Assembly (NCBI GenBank): GCA_038210495.1
Contig: JBBQWR010000011.1
Location: 53,515 to 117,514, forward strand
Direction: 5' to 3'
DNA length: 64,000 nt
Source: JBBQWR01 sp038210495
Lineage (GTDB): Bacteria; Planctomycetota; Planctomycetia; Pirellulales; DATAWG01
Positions within the stretch are counted from its first letter, which is position 1, and each line of letters starts with the position of its first letter. Under the pieces are notes generated by a model. The model was not told the origin of the DNA, ran no database searches, and saw only the letters and a program-made list of their open reading frames with translations. The translations under genes and the position numbers were made by a program. Shown one piece after another: positions 1 through 9,566 of this stretch.

Positions 1-2
1 AA

Positions 3-233
3 GATCGGACCGCCGGGCTCGCCGAAATCCGCCGCGTTCTCGAGCCTAGCGGCTGGCTCGTCGTGTGTCTTCGGCGAGCGCTGCGACGGCCGGGTTGGTT
101 CGCGGCCCCGGGAGTGACTTCCGACCAAATTGCCGCGGTTCAATCTCTACTAAACGAGCAGGGATTTCGCAACGTCCGAATCCAGCGGCGCAGACTCCGA
201 CGCCGACTAGTGTGCATTTTGGCGCAGAAGTAG
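3..233 (+). CDS. Class I SAM-dependent methyltransferase, C-terminal fragment
   Basis: The reading frame is open from the window edge and stops with TAG at 231-233, leaving 76 residues of the end of a protein. It begins with a stretch of the form AEIRRVLEPSGWLVVCLRR, which matches the motif around strand beta-5 in Methyltransf_11/UbiE-type class I methyltransferases (E-x-x-R-V-L-x-P-G-G). The tail is arginine-rich and has no further motif. The substrate cannot be told, because the SAM-binding glycine motif lies outside the window. It runs in the same direction as purM, 147 bases upstream of it. Confidence 0.6.
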   Translation, partial: DRTAGLAEIRRVLEPSGWLVVCLRRALRRPGWFAAPGVTSDQIAAVQSLLNEQGFRNVRIQRRRLRRRLVCILAQK

Positions 234-380
234 GCGTATCCGGCAGCGTCTACCGCGAAGAACTCTTAACGTTGGCTTGGCTAATTCGTCCCGCCAACGA
301 GCTCGATCGACATTCGGCCCCTTGTTCCGTTGGCCTGCCCATTTTAGAATTCGCTGCTTTCCCACAGCGATTACGTTCTA

Positions 381-1445
381 ATGGCCAAAGCCACCTATAA
401 AGACGCGGGCGTCGACTTGGCTGTCTACCGGCAGGCCATGGCGAGGCTGCCGAATCTGTTGCACCGAACGTATTCGCCTCGCGTTTTGCCGCTGGATGGC
501 GGGTTCGCCGGGCTGTTTCAGTTGGACTTCGCCAGTCCGCTGTTCGCCCGCAAGTACGTCGACCCGGTGATGGTCTCCTGCACGGACGGCGTCGGCACGA
601 AATTGAAGGTGGCCATTGACGCCGGGGTGCATAACACCGTGGGCATCGATTTGGTCGCGATGAGCGTCAACGACGCGATCTGCTGCGGCGCCGAGCCGCT
701 TTTTTTCCTCGACTACGTGGCCATGTCGCACGACGATCCGGTGCGGCTGGAGCAGCTTGTCTCGGGCGTCGTGGCGGGCTGCATCGAGAGCGACTGTGCC
801 CTCCTGGGCGGCGAAACGGCGATCTTGCCGGACTTGTACAAACACGGCGACTACGATCTGGCCGGCTTCTGCGTGGGCGTGACCGAGCGGAGGCGGATCA
901 TCGACGGCCGCGCGATCGCTGCCGGCGATCTAATCGTTGGAGTGGGATCTAGCGGACTGCACTCGAACGGCTATAGCCTTGTGCGCAAGATCGTATTCGA
1001 GATCGCGGGGCATGAGGTTGGCGATTACGTCGAAGCGCTCGGCCAAACGGTTGGCGAAGCGCTGCTGGAGCCGACGAGAATCTATGTCCGCCCGGTGCGA
1101 AAAATTTTGGGCCACTACGCCGTGAAAAGCGTCGTGCATGGGATCGCCCACATCACCGGGGGCGGCCTGCATGAAAATCTCGAGCGTATCTTGCCGACCG
1201 GCGTGAGAGCGATCATCGAGCGTGGCAGTTGGCCCATGCCGCCGGTGTTCCCCTGGCTCCAGCAACTCGGCGAAGTCGACCAGGCCGAAATGGATCAGGT
1301 CTTCAACATGGGCATCGGTCTGGCCATGATCGTCAGCCCTTTTTACTCCGATAGCATTCGCAGCCAGCTCACGGACGCCGGCTTCCCCAATTGGCCGATC
1401 GGTCGCGTTGAAGCCGGCGATCGCGGAGTCGCGTGGGCTCAGTAG
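381..1445 (+). CDS. purM: Phosphoribosylformylglycinamidine cyclo-ligase (AIR synthetase)
   Basis: This enzyme closes the imidazole ring in purine synthesis, turning FGAM and ATP into AIR, ADP and phosphate in the cytoplasm. The protein has 354 residues, the usual length for PurM. The N-terminal half carries the family signature DGVGTKLKVAIDAG followed by GIDLVAMSVNDAICCGAEPL, and then a GGETAILPDLY segment, all typical of the PurM/PurL ATP-binding fold. The C-terminal domain ends normally. The ATG at 381 starts directly at MAKATYKDAGVD, the usual PurM N-terminus. The purE and purK genes are 26 kb away in this window, so purine genes are scattered here rather than in one operon. Confidence 0.95.
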   Translation: MAKATYKDAGVDLAVYRQAMARLPNLLHRTYSPRVLPLDGGFAGLFQLDFASPLFARKYVDPVMVSCTDGVGTKLKVAIDAGVHNTVGIDLVAMSVNDAICCGAEPLFFLDYVAMSHDDPVRLEQLVSGVVAGCIESDCALLGGETAILPDLYKHGDYDLAGFCVGVTERRRIIDGRAIAAGDLIVGVGSSGLHSNGYSLVRKIVFEIAGHEVGDYVEALGQTVGEALLEPTRIYVRPVRKILGHYAVKSVVHGIAHITGGGLHENLERILPTGVRAIIERGSWPMPPVFPWLQQLGEVDQAEMDQVFNMGIGLAMIVSPFYSDSIRSQLTDAGFPNWPIGRVEAGDRGVAWAQ

Positions 1446-1449
1446 AGCC

Positions 1450-1506
1450 GCGCACGCAGTAAGCGTCCGGCGGCGCCAATCATCCGCAAGCGCTTACTTC
1501 GTGCGC
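1450..1506. terminator. Large hairpin between converging genes
   Basis: Two 16-base arms (1450-1465 and 1491-1506) are complementary at 15 of 16 positions, with a 25-base loop. The hairpin lies between the stop of purM and the end of the converging 2132-residue gene, where a shared terminator is expected. There is no clear T-run on either side, so it could be a Rho-dependent end or a member of a repeat family. Confidence 0.45.
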
Positions 1507-1518
1507 GACTCAATCGGA

Positions 1519-4500
1519 TTATTGCTTCGGCGGCTTCGCCTCGCGGACCACGGCGCCGAACTCGTCGCTGAGGATCAAGATCGAGAACTTGTCCACGAAA
1601 TCTCCTTCGTTCGTGCTTAGCGACGTGTAATCGAAGTAGCCCCGGAGATCGGTGTAGCCGTCTTTATAAAATTTCACGGCGCCGTCCTTCATTCGGGAAT
1701 AGACCTTCACATAGGCCTTCGGCAGCGGCGCCGAATCCTTGGCCTGCGTCACGCGGACTTGGCCGTAGTTCTCCACAAGTTGCACACCCAGCGCATTCGA
1801 GTAATAAGCCTGCGACTTGGTCTGACCGTCGCCGACGATCTCGATCAACAGATTGCCGTTGACCAATTTCGGCGGCAGGGGGAATTCGAGCGTGCTGCCC
1901 TTCGCCGGCAGTACCACCAGCGCCGTCTGATTCGGCAGAATGTTGGCGAATTGCTTCGAATCGCCCTGGACGAACGGATTGCGGCTAAACAGTAGCTCGA
2001 TATCCATCTGGTAATAGTTGACCCGAACCTGCTTGAGGTTCTGGTAGTTGACCTTAACCTTCTTGGCGTCGACGGTGAAATCGAACGAGGGCGCGGTGGC
2101 GGCCTCGCTGGTCTGCACCTGCGTGCGGTTTTCCTTGTCGGCCAACTTCACGTCGTGCTCGCGGCGATCGATTTCATCCGCCTGATTCACGACATTGGCA
2201 AACAGCTTCTGCCAGCGCTCGATCGGATACTCGGCATATTTGACCGCGATCGTTCGGGCCGCTTTGGAGTCGGCCTTGTAGAAGTCCATGTAGGCCGTCA
2301 GGTAATCGTATTGCAACTTGGTGGCCAGGGCGGCCGGCTTGATCGCGTCGTATTGGTCGAAGGCTTCGGACACGCGGTCTTGAAGCAATAGGTAATAGGT
2401 GACCGAGATGAGTTCCGCGCCGTCGAGTTTCCCGCGGTAGCTCAGAATCTTGAGCAGCCGCTGATATTGCGAGAAGAAGCGGTCGTTGAGAATCTCGCGC
2501 TTTCGGCCGAGTTGGCCGACCCGCGCGTTCACCAGCGGCCAATATTCCAGATGTTGATAATCGCGCCGCTCGATGGGATCGATCGCCAGCAGCGGGCTGT
2601 CGAGCCAATCGCCGCACTGCCGCACGAAATCGTTGGCGAACTGCAAGAACTGGCGGATCGCCGGCGCGTCGTTGTGTTTGACGCTATACGACCACAGCGT
2701 GTTGTTATATATGTGCCTCGCAGAGAGCAGGGCAATCACCTTTCCGAAAAACTCCTTGTCCTGCATCCGCCAGGCGATGCGATCCAAATTCACCCGGAGC
2801 ACGTTTTCCGTTTTGAGAAAGCCCAGCACGTCGTCGGGCGTCCCATACTGCGAAATATAGTCCCACGATTGCTTGTCGATATTGGTTAGCAACCGAACGG
2901 CGTTGAACGTGAACGGCGCGGCGAAGGCCAGCACCTCGCCCCCGGTCGCGACCTGCACCGGGTAGTGGGCAAACTTGCCGGGCAGGGGGAAGTAGAAGTA
3001 GTATTCCAACGTCTGCGTGTGATACGGTTCCAGGTCGATATGCACGCTCCGCGTGAACTGCCCATTGGATACCGGCAGGGCCCCGGCGGGAATCTGCAAC
3101 AGCACGTCGACCTTCTTCTTCGACGAGGTGGGGTTGGTCACAACGATCTGGCAGCCGTAAACCGTGTCGATCAGAAATTCTTCGCTGACAAACTTGTCGA
3201 TCTGCTCGCCGTTTTCGATCCGGAAACGATCGCCGTTGCGGAAGAAATTTTCGCTGACCAGGATCGACGAATGCTCGGCGACCTTCGTGGCCGGCTGGAT
3301 CTCCTCGTGATACACGATCATCGGACTGGCGGCGGTGAGCGTCATTTGCGCTCCCTTGAAGTTGGTCTTGTGGTCACCGGCCGTGAAGGGCAGATCGAGC
3401 AAGGCCAAGGCCGCGAGCATCTCGTGCATGGTGTGCGTCGCCTCGGCCATATTGGTCGAGTAGAACGGATCGGCCGGATCGTGGGCCGCTAGATCTTTCC
3501 AAAACGAGTTCGTCGTGATAACGCCCGGCGTTTGCTGCTCGATGACCAAATGGAAATAATTGCTTTCGGCCCATTCCATCGTTTTATCGAGCTTGCGGTA
3601 GTATTGGCGCACGGCGGCCTGCTTCGCCCGATCGTCGGCGAAGAAATCCGCTTCTATTTCCATATCTAGGGCCTCGTCGCCTTTGCTGTCTTTCGAAAGG
3701 CTGCGACTCTTCTTGGTCTCCATCGCCGAACGCTTGCCGCCCATCGCCGCTCGTTCGCGAAGCAGGTTGGCCGATTTGGCGGCAGCCGCCGGAGGCGGGG
3801 GGGCGCCTGGCGCCGGTCCGTTGACCGTTAGCGCCGTCGGCTCCTCCGCTGGCGCGGCGATTCCGCCCATCATGACGTCCTTTTTCATGAGATCCGGCGA
3901 TAGTTTTTTCATTTCATCGCTCAAAATATGTTGTTGGGCCTGGCGCAATCCCAGCTTGTCGCCCGTGTCCAATGAGCTTCCCTTGAGCGCCGTCTCGAAC
4001 AGGTGATTGAATCGCTCCGGATCGGGCGGCAGTAACTCAAACTGCTCTTTGGTCAGTCGCGCGATCAGGGCTCGCTGGCCTTCCAAGCGCTGTCCCAAGA
4101 GCACGCGCTCCAGGGCGTTGAGCTGCTCGAAATTCCACGGCTTGAGATATTGGCTCAGATCGTCGTCCAATAGCCAATGGTCGATAAACTGCTTGTCTTT
4201 CTTATTGGCCAAATAAGGCCGAATCGCCGATTTGAAGAACTCGGGATCCTTCTTGTAAAGCAGCAGATGCAATTCGTGGCTGGCGTATTTCTTGTACAGG
4301 GCACGCTTCTGCTCGGCCTTGAGCGTCGGCCAATCGCGAATGAAGCCGAATTCGACGAACTGCGCGTCGCCATTGATCGCCGTATAAAGGGCGATCGCCT
4401 TGCCCAGCGTATCGAACGATTCGAAACGCGCGCTGCCGATATCGGCGATCGTCAGCGTTTCCTTGGCCTTCAGCACGCCGATTCTTTTTTGCCGGGTGAA

Positions 4501-7500
4501 ATGCTGCTTGGGATCGAGCGGCTTGGATAGCCGTAGATCGATGTAGTCGGACTTCGCCTCGGGCAGCGCGACGATCCGGCTGGCCGTGTTCTGAGGATCG
4601 ATGGCCAAAATCAGCAATTGCTGATGGGCTTCCAAATCGGCCTTCTTAAATTCGACGAGGCCGTTTTTATCCGGCACGACGTTGGCCAACACGATCGAGC
4701 TGGCGGCCAAAAAATCCAAATCGGCGAAATCCGTCGGATTCGCGACTCCGCCGACGCCTTTGCCGTCCTGTCCGCCCGCCGAGCGGCCCGTGTCGTTGGC
4801 CGGACCGCTAAAGTCCTCGCCGGCTTGAGCGATTTGTTGCCCAGTTTCGGTGCTGCGGATCGCCCAGGGATTCAGCAGCAAGCTGGGCCGTTCGAGCATG
4901 TTGCCGGGATATTTTTTGGCGAACTTGCGATCGATGATGTACCGGTATTCGTCGCCGATATTCCGACCGGCGACGTATTGCGATTGAGTGCGCGGCACGG
5001 TCGTGGAATACGGCTCGGGGGGGGCGATCGCGCCGAGAATATTGAACGCCGGATATGCCGGCTCGAACCGAGTCGCCAGAATGTGCAGTCGGGTTTGCGG
5101 CGTCACGTTTTCTAGCTGCACGCGAACCTTGGTCTCCGTCAGATCGATCGATGCAATTTGCAGGGGCCGCGCGTTGCGAACCTCGAGTTTGCGATAATCG
5201 CCTAGGGCGTACCCATCCAGATGGGTTCCTTCGGTGACGCGGATGCGGATCTGATGATTCAACTTTTTCAGCAGCAGCGAATAATCGCCCGGCGGAAGCT
5301 TCTCGATCTGAATCAAACCGTCTTTGATCGATAGATTTTCAAACCTGTCGGCGGTGAATTGATCGCCGCGCAGCTCGATGAGCGACAACTCGGCCCGGCT
5401 GGGCTTTTGTTTGCCGCCCATATAGGGAGTTTGAATCACGTCGCCCGTTTCGGCGTGAATCGATTTGGGATACGTGTGTTCGTCGTGCCGGATATTCCAG
5501 GCGTGCGAAACGCCTTGAGGGCTGGTGGCCGTGACCGTCACAACGCCGGGCAAGGGACCCAATTGGACTCGTCCGGATTCATCGGTCTTGAGCGAGACGT
5601 ACACCGGTTGCGTGTAATCACGCAATTTGAAGACCAATTGAATCGGCCGATCCATTTTGGACTCCCCCGTTTTGCCCAACAGATCGATCGTAAAGTCGTC
5701 GGCGGCGCGGGCAAAGTGCAGGTCTTCGGTCTTGTCGGTTCGGTCGATCTCATTGAGCGAGAACGATTGAGAAGCGGTCAAATCCAGCTTCTGATTTCGG
5801 CTGGCGCTCTGGATTCTGGCCTTGATCTCGAAGCGGATGTTGGCCAACCGCTGCGGAACTTGGAATTCGTATACCGTGTCGCGGTCGTCGAACAGCTTGA
5901 AGTCGGCCGCTTCCTTAATCGATACGACGTTGTCCAAGTCCGTGGAGACGATCGACAGCCGGACCTCCTCCAGCGACTTCCGCGAAACGGGCACTCCCGC
6001 GACGCTGAGTTGCGGCCGGATGATCAATTGGGCCTTGCGGCGGGCGATCAGTTCTTCGCGATCGACGTACATGGCCGCCTGAAGGTGATAGCTCTCGCCC
6101 TCTTGCTGCACGCGATCGAGCGACGAGAAATCGCCCAGCGTCAGCACAATGGGTTGCTGGCCCGGCTGATTGGAAAACGGCACTGCGATTGTGCCGTCTT
6201 TATCCGGCGTAAAGAGCGTGCCCGCCATCCACAGCGTCGCTTCCGGCGCGGGCTTGTTTTGCTCGTCGAGGATGGTAAATATCTGGCCCGCGACGCTGTT
6301 GCGAACGATGTATTGCAGTTTTCCCTTGCGGATCAAGGCTCGGCTGGCCTTGCCATTGCCGATGAAGTCGATGACAAACACGCCGCGATGGTTGAGCGCG
6401 GGAAAAGTAAAGTGCCGTTTCACGCGACGTAGCGGCAATTCTTTGTAGTTGTAGGTGTGCTCCTCGTTGGCCACGAGGCCGTCGAGATTGATGTCCGGCC
6501 CGATCGGACCGAGATGTTCGCGGTAATAGTTCTGCGTGTTGATCTCGAATACTTTGACGATCAGCGCGTCGACGTTTTTGACATACAGATCGAGCGCGAC
6601 GGGGTCCTCCGGCGCCAGTTCCGTCTTGTTCGTGAAGGCGAAATCGAGGTCGATTCGTTCTTTGAGCTGCTGATACACGGCCGGCGGCAACATGGAATAC
6701 AGTTTTTCGGCGTCGCCCAGGCCGTTGACGATCTTGATTTCGGCGAATACTTGCTTCAAGTAATCTTCGTTGATGTACGGAAGGAACGCCTTGTAGTCGT
6801 CCGCGTCGAGCAAGAAGTGCTCCAGGTAGCTCCGCACGAGCGCTGTGTCGTCCCCGACGATCGGCAGCATCGTAAAGGGAGCGAAATCTTGATTTAAGTT
6901 CGCGGCGAACTGCCGCCGCTCGACCGGCTCCATGGACTTCGGCTGGATGTAAACGACGTTCTTGGGCAGTTTCAAATACTCGATAAACCGGTCGAGATCG
7001 TACTTGCCCTCGCGCCGATCGAGCTCCAGCCAGTGATACAACACGTGAGCTTTGAGCGAGTTGTGGGCTTGGTCGAGCGTTTTGACGAATGCCCATTGCC
7101 GTTCGAGATAGGCCCGCAAGGCCTTCGGATCCTGCCGCCAATTGACGTCGTCCGAAGGGCGCAGGCGAGCGATGTATGTATTGATGAAGTTGTCTTGGTT
7201 GCGGAGCTCCGGCTTGAGCTTGAGTAGTTCGTCGAGCTGATCGAGCAGCAGCCGCCGGTGAATCTCGAATTGGCCAAAGCCGCCGCTGTTGACGTGATTC
7301 AGGTCGGCGACGATGAGCTTGACTAATCCCGGATGATCGGGCCGCAGTAGCCGCGAGAGCAGGTGGCGAAGCTGCTCGGGGTTCAGCTCCGTCTCAACGA
7401 GCCAGTCCAAGGCGGCCTCTTCGAAGCCTTGAACCGTGTTGGGAAATTGATCCAGTGCCTGGCGATTCAAGCGCGCCGCCGAGATCAGCGCCGGATCGAG

Positions 7501-7917
7501 CTTCGTGGCCAAGTTAGGCTTTTCGTTGAGTCGCTCCTGCTGATGATTGAACTGCAAATTGAGCCGGTTGCGGATCAGATCGAGCGACCGGCCGGGGTTC
7601 TTCGTATAGTTCAACAGCGCCTGACGATTCTCGACCTCGATCGCGCGCGGCGTGTACTGATATCGGGCGATCCACGCTTTGAGCAACTCGTCGACCTTGT
7701 CCCATTGCTCGGCGGACTGGTAGTACAGGCAGTGGTAATAGTAATAGTCTTCGGTGCCGGGGATGAGTTGTTTAAGCGGCGTCGTCCGGTCGGAGGCCAA
7801 GGCATAGTCCTCGATCCAGCCGATCTCTCCGGCGGAGACCGGGCCCGCGAACGAGAGCACGCAGGTCAAGCTGGCGGCCAAGCCGAAAACAGGGCGAAAA
7901 CTACGAGACTTATTCAT
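1519..7917 (-). CDS. Very large secreted protein with macroglobulin-like and carboxypeptidase-regulatory-like modules, function unknown
   Basis: This 2132-residue protein begins with a signal peptide (MNKSRSF then a hydrophobic stretch ending PVSAGE) and has no other clear membrane segment, so it is probably periplasmic or exported. The N-terminal 500 residues look helical and repeat-like. From about residue 560 there are beta-sandwich stretches, such as a segment like AGQIFTILDEQNKPAPEATLWM and another at the very C-terminus (ENYGQVRVTQAKDSAPLPKA), that resemble alpha-2-macroglobulin MG2 or carboxypeptidase-regulatory modules. A proline/alanine-rich linker lies near residues 1350-1390. No thioester motif (CxEQ) was found, so it is not a classical macroglobulin. 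It stands alone and converges with purM. The family is not recognised; a planctomycete-specific envelope protein is the best guess. Confidence 0.75.
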   Translation of the reverse strand: MNKSRSFRPVFGLAASLTCVLSFAGPVSAGEIGWIEDYALASDRTTPLKQLIPGTEDYYYYHCLYYQSAEQWDKVDELLKAWIARYQYTPRAIEVENRQALLNYTKNPGRSLDLIRNRLNLQFNHQQERLNEKPNLATKLDPALISAARLNRQALDQFPNTVQGFEEAALDWLVETELNPEQLRHLLSRLLRPDHPGLVKLIVADLNHVNSGGFGQFEIHRRLLLDQLDELLKLKPELRNQDNFINTYIARLRPSDDVNWRQDPKALRAYLERQWAFVKTLDQAHNSLKAHVLYHWLELDRREGKYDLDRFIEYLKLPKNVVYIQPKSMEPVERRQFAANLNQDFAPFTMLPIVGDDTALVRSYLEHFLLDADDYKAFLPYINEDYLKQVFAEIKIVNGLGDAEKLYSMLPPAVYQQLKERIDLDFAFTNKTELAPEDPVALDLYVKNVDALIVKVFEINTQNYYREHLGPIGPDINLDGLVANEEHTYNYKELPLRRVKRHFTFPALNHRGVFVIDFIGNGKASRALIRKGKLQYIVRNSVAGQIFTILDEQNKPAPEATLWMAGTLFTPDKDGTIAVPFSNQPGQQPIVLTLGDFSSLDRVQQEGESYHLQAAMYVDREELIARRKAQLIIRPQLSVAGVPVSRKSLEEVRLSIVSTDLDNVVSIKEAADFKLFDDRDTVYEFQVPQRLANIRFEIKARIQSASRNQKLDLTASQSFSLNEIDRTDKTEDLHFARAADDFTIDLLGKTGESKMDRPIQLVFKLRDYTQPVYVSLKTDESGRVQLGPLPGVVTVTATSPQGVSHAWNIRHDEHTYPKSIHAETGDVIQTPYMGGKQKPSRAELSLIELRGDQFTADRFENLSIKDGLIQIEKLPPGDYSLLLKKLNHQIRIRVTEGTHLDGYALGDYRKLEVRNARPLQIASIDLTETKVRVQLENVTPQTRLHILATRFEPAYPAFNILGAIAPPEPYSTTVPRTQSQYVAGRNIGDEYRYIIDRKFAKKYPGNMLERPSLLLNPWAIRSTETGQQIAQAGEDFSGPANDTGRSAGGQDGKGVGGVANPTDFADLDFLAASSIVLANVVPDKNGLVEFKKADLEAHQQLLILAIDPQNTASRIVALPEAKSDYIDLRLSKPLDPKQHFTRQKRIGVLKAKETLTIADIGSARFESFDTLGKAIALYTAINGDAQFVEFGFIRDWPTLKAEQKRALYKKYASHELHLLLYKKDPEFFKSAIRPYLANKKDKQFIDHWLLDDDLSQYLKPWNFEQLNALERVLLGQRLEGQRALIARLTKEQFELLPPDPERFNHLFETALKGSSLDTGDKLGLRQAQQHILSDEMKKLSPDLMKKDVMMGGIAAPAEEPTALTVNGPAPGAPPPPAAAAKSANLLRERAAMGGKRSAMETKKSRSLSKDSKGDEALDMEIEADFFADDRAKQAAVRQYYRKLDKTMEWAESNYFHLVIEQQTPGVITTNSFWKDLAAHDPADPFYSTNMAEATHTMHEMLAALALLDLPFTAGDHKTNFKGAQMTLTAASPMIVYHEEIQPATKVAEHSSILVSENFFRNGDRFRIENGEQIDKFVSEEFLIDTVYGCQIVVTNPTSSKKKVDVLLQIPAGALPVSNGQFTRSVHIDLEPYHTQTLEYYFYFPLPGKFAHYPVQVATGGEVLAFAAPFTFNAVRLLTNIDKQSWDYISQYGTPDDVLGFLKTENVLRVNLDRIAWRMQDKEFFGKVIALLSARHIYNNTLWSYSVKHNDAPAIRQFLQFANDFVRQCGDWLDSPLLAIDPIERRDYQHLEYWPLVNARVGQLGRKREILNDRFFSQYQRLLKILSYRGKLDGAELISVTYYLLLQDRVSEAFDQYDAIKPAALATKLQYDYLTAYMDFYKADSKAARTIAVKYAEYPIERWQKLFANVVNQADEIDRREHDVKLADKENRTQVQTSEAATAPSFDFTVDAKKVKVNYQNLKQVRVNYYQMDIELLFSRNPFVQGDSKQFANILPNQTALVVLPAKGSTLEFPLPPKLVNGNLLIEIVGDGQTKSQAYYSNALGVQLVENYGQVRVTQAKDSAPLPKAYVKVYSRMKDGAVKFYKDGYTDLRGYFDYTSLSTNEGDFVDKFSILILSDEFGAVVREAKPPKQ

Positions 7918-8028
7918 GGTGTAGGGACCAAGATGGTGTTGGGTGGACGGCGACGGGCTCGACGCTGTTTGACGCAGGGAATCTCTCGAGAGTTCCCGGA
8001 CGAACGATAATTCTTAAGTGTGTCTTAC

Positions 8029-8051
8029 GGCCGCGTTCGCTGGCAACGCGC
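8029..8051. repeat. Short dispersed repeat, GCGTTCGC...GCGACGCG family
   Basis: The sequence reads GGCCGCGTTCGCTGGCAACG and on. Related copies occur at 17562-17584, 21139-21157, 30151-30170, 43251-43306 and 54927-54953, always outside genes. Confidence 0.5.
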
Positions 8052-8172
8052 TTGAGATAACTCATAACCATGTTAAACTGGACAGCCCCGTAACACGAAC
8101 TAGAATCTAGAATGCGCCCTGCCGACGTGACATCTCGAGCACTTTAGTCTTGATTGCCGGAGCGGCCGTCGC

Positions 8173-9417
8173 ATGAAAGTGCTGCTATTCGAAGACGCCG
8201 GGGTGCCCCGATTGGCGCCCGTGACGCTCGGTCGACCAGCCTATTCGATCAGTTGCGGCGGGTATCGACTGCTCGACTTGGCCCGCGGCCTCGGGCCGGT
8301 GCAGGCGTCGGTGCGCCCGCACCTGCGAACGGTCGAAGCGACGATTCGCGGGATCGAAATCGTTTCGGAAGGTTCGAGCGTGGGACCGGCGCTCTGGATC
8401 AACGCGCGACTCGCGCCGTCCGTCGCCGCGCTGAGACAATTGCAGCTGATGCTTAACGCTGGAACGGACGCAATCGTCATCGACGGCAAAACGCTTGTCG
8501 CCGCGATCGTCAATCGCGAGGCGAGATGGCCGGCGGCATTCGATTTGGATTCGCTGCTAAAGCTCATGCCCGCGACGATTCAACCGGTGGTTCGAACCGA
8601 TCTTCCGCTGCTGGAGTATCCGCACGACATCATTCGGCGGCATATCGTCTCATTGCGCGAAAATCTGGAGCATCGATTGGCCACCGGCTATCGCGAGGTG
8701 GCCGAGGGGCTGTTCGTGGCCGAAGGGGCGACCATCGGGCAGCACCTTGTGACCGACACCCGCCAGGGCCCGATCCTGGTGGACGCCGGGGCCTCGATCG
8801 GACCGTTTTGTTATATCACCGGCCCGGCCTATCTCGGACCGGGCGCCCGATTGATCGAGCATACGGCCCTTAAAGACGGCGTCACGCTCGGACCGCGAGC
8901 CAAGGTCGGCGGAGAGGTCGAAGCCTCGATCGTCGAAGCCTACAGCAACAAGCAGCACCACGGGTTCCTCGGCCATAGCCACGTCGGCAGTTGGGTCAAT
9001 CTCGGCGCCGGCACGTCCAACAGCGACCTAAAAAACACCTACGGCGAAGTCAACATGGACTACGCCGGCGCCAAGGTGTCCACGGGCATGCAGTTCGTCG
9101 GCTGCTTCATCGGCGACTACACGAAAACCGCCATCAACACGGGCATCTTCACCGGCAAGACGCTCGGCGCCTGTAGCATGGTCTATGGCTTCGTGACGAC
9201 CAACGTTCCCAGCTTCACGAACTACGCCCGCTCGTTCTCGCAGGTGAGCGAATCGCCGGTGGAGGTGGCCATCGCGACGCAGGCTAGGATGTTCTCGCGG
9301 CGGAACATCGCGCAGGGCGCGTGCGACAGCCAACTGCTCCGCGATATGTATGAGTTGACCCGAGCCGAGCGCGCCAACTACGGCGAGCCGCTGCCCACCG
9401 AGCCGCTGACGCTATAG
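8173..9417 (+). CDS. GlmU-like sugar nucleotidyltransferase / acetyltransferase (alternative GlmU type)
   Basis: The protein has 414 residues, shorter than classical GlmU (about 455). The first 200 residues are a reduced nucleotidyltransferase-like domain beginning MKVLLFEDAGVPRLAPVTLGR, as in the alternative bacterial GlmU family (TIGR03991 type) known from Bacteroidetes and planctomycetes. From about residue 200 a left-handed beta-helix of hexapeptide repeats follows (GATIGQHLVTDTRQGPILVDAGASIGPF in pieces), with the conserved segment NLGAGTSNSDLKNTYG that binds substrate in GlmU acetyltransferase domains. It would make UDP-N-acetylglucosamine for the envelope. It could instead act on another sugar phosphate. 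The gene stands alone, and the ATG at 8173 follows GGAGCGGCCGTCGC. Confidence 0.8.
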   Translation: MKVLLFEDAGVPRLAPVTLGRPAYSISCGGYRLLDLARGLGPVQASVRPHLRTVEATIRGIEIVSEGSSVGPALWINARLAPSVAALRQLQLMLNAGTDAIVIDGKTLVAAIVNREARWPAAFDLDSLLKLMPATIQPVVRTDLPLLEYPHDIIRRHIVSLRENLEHRLATGYREVAEGLFVAEGATIGQHLVTDTRQGPILVDAGASIGPFCYITGPAYLGPGARLIEHTALKDGVTLGPRAKVGGEVEASIVEAYSNKQHHGFLGHSHVGSWVNLGAGTSNSDLKNTYGEVNMDYAGAKVSTGMQFVGCFIGDYTKTAINTGIFTGKTLGACSMVYGFVTTNVPSFTNYARSFSQVSESPVEVAIATQARMFSRRNIAQGACDSQLLRDMYELTRAERANYGEPLPTEPLTL

Positions 9418-9489
9418 CGGCGTGGCACAGGCGCCTGACGTAGCACAGGCTTCTATCCTATTGGCGAGCAACACACGCAGGCCGGTAGA

Positions 9490-9555
9490 TCAGGCGCCTC
9501 GTGCCTGACGGTTCGTGGGTAAGTGCGGCGCACGTGTCAGGCACAGGGCGCCTGA
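9490..9555. repeat. Two copies of a 19-bp palindromic repeat (TCAGGCAC-type)
   Basis: Positions 9490-9508 read TCAGGCGCCTCGTGCCTGA and 9537-9555 read TCAGGCACAGGGCGCCTGA. Three more copies occur at 48555-48573, 48586-48604 and 53458-53476. They sit between the converging GlmU-like and DUF1559 genes, as expected of REP-type elements. Confidence 0.75.
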
Positions 9556-9566
9556 CCTGCACCCGC

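Noticed and set aside
1519..7917. Thioester-containing alpha-2-macroglobulin
   Set aside because: No C-x-E-Q motif was found in the protein, so a classical macroglobulin is not supported.
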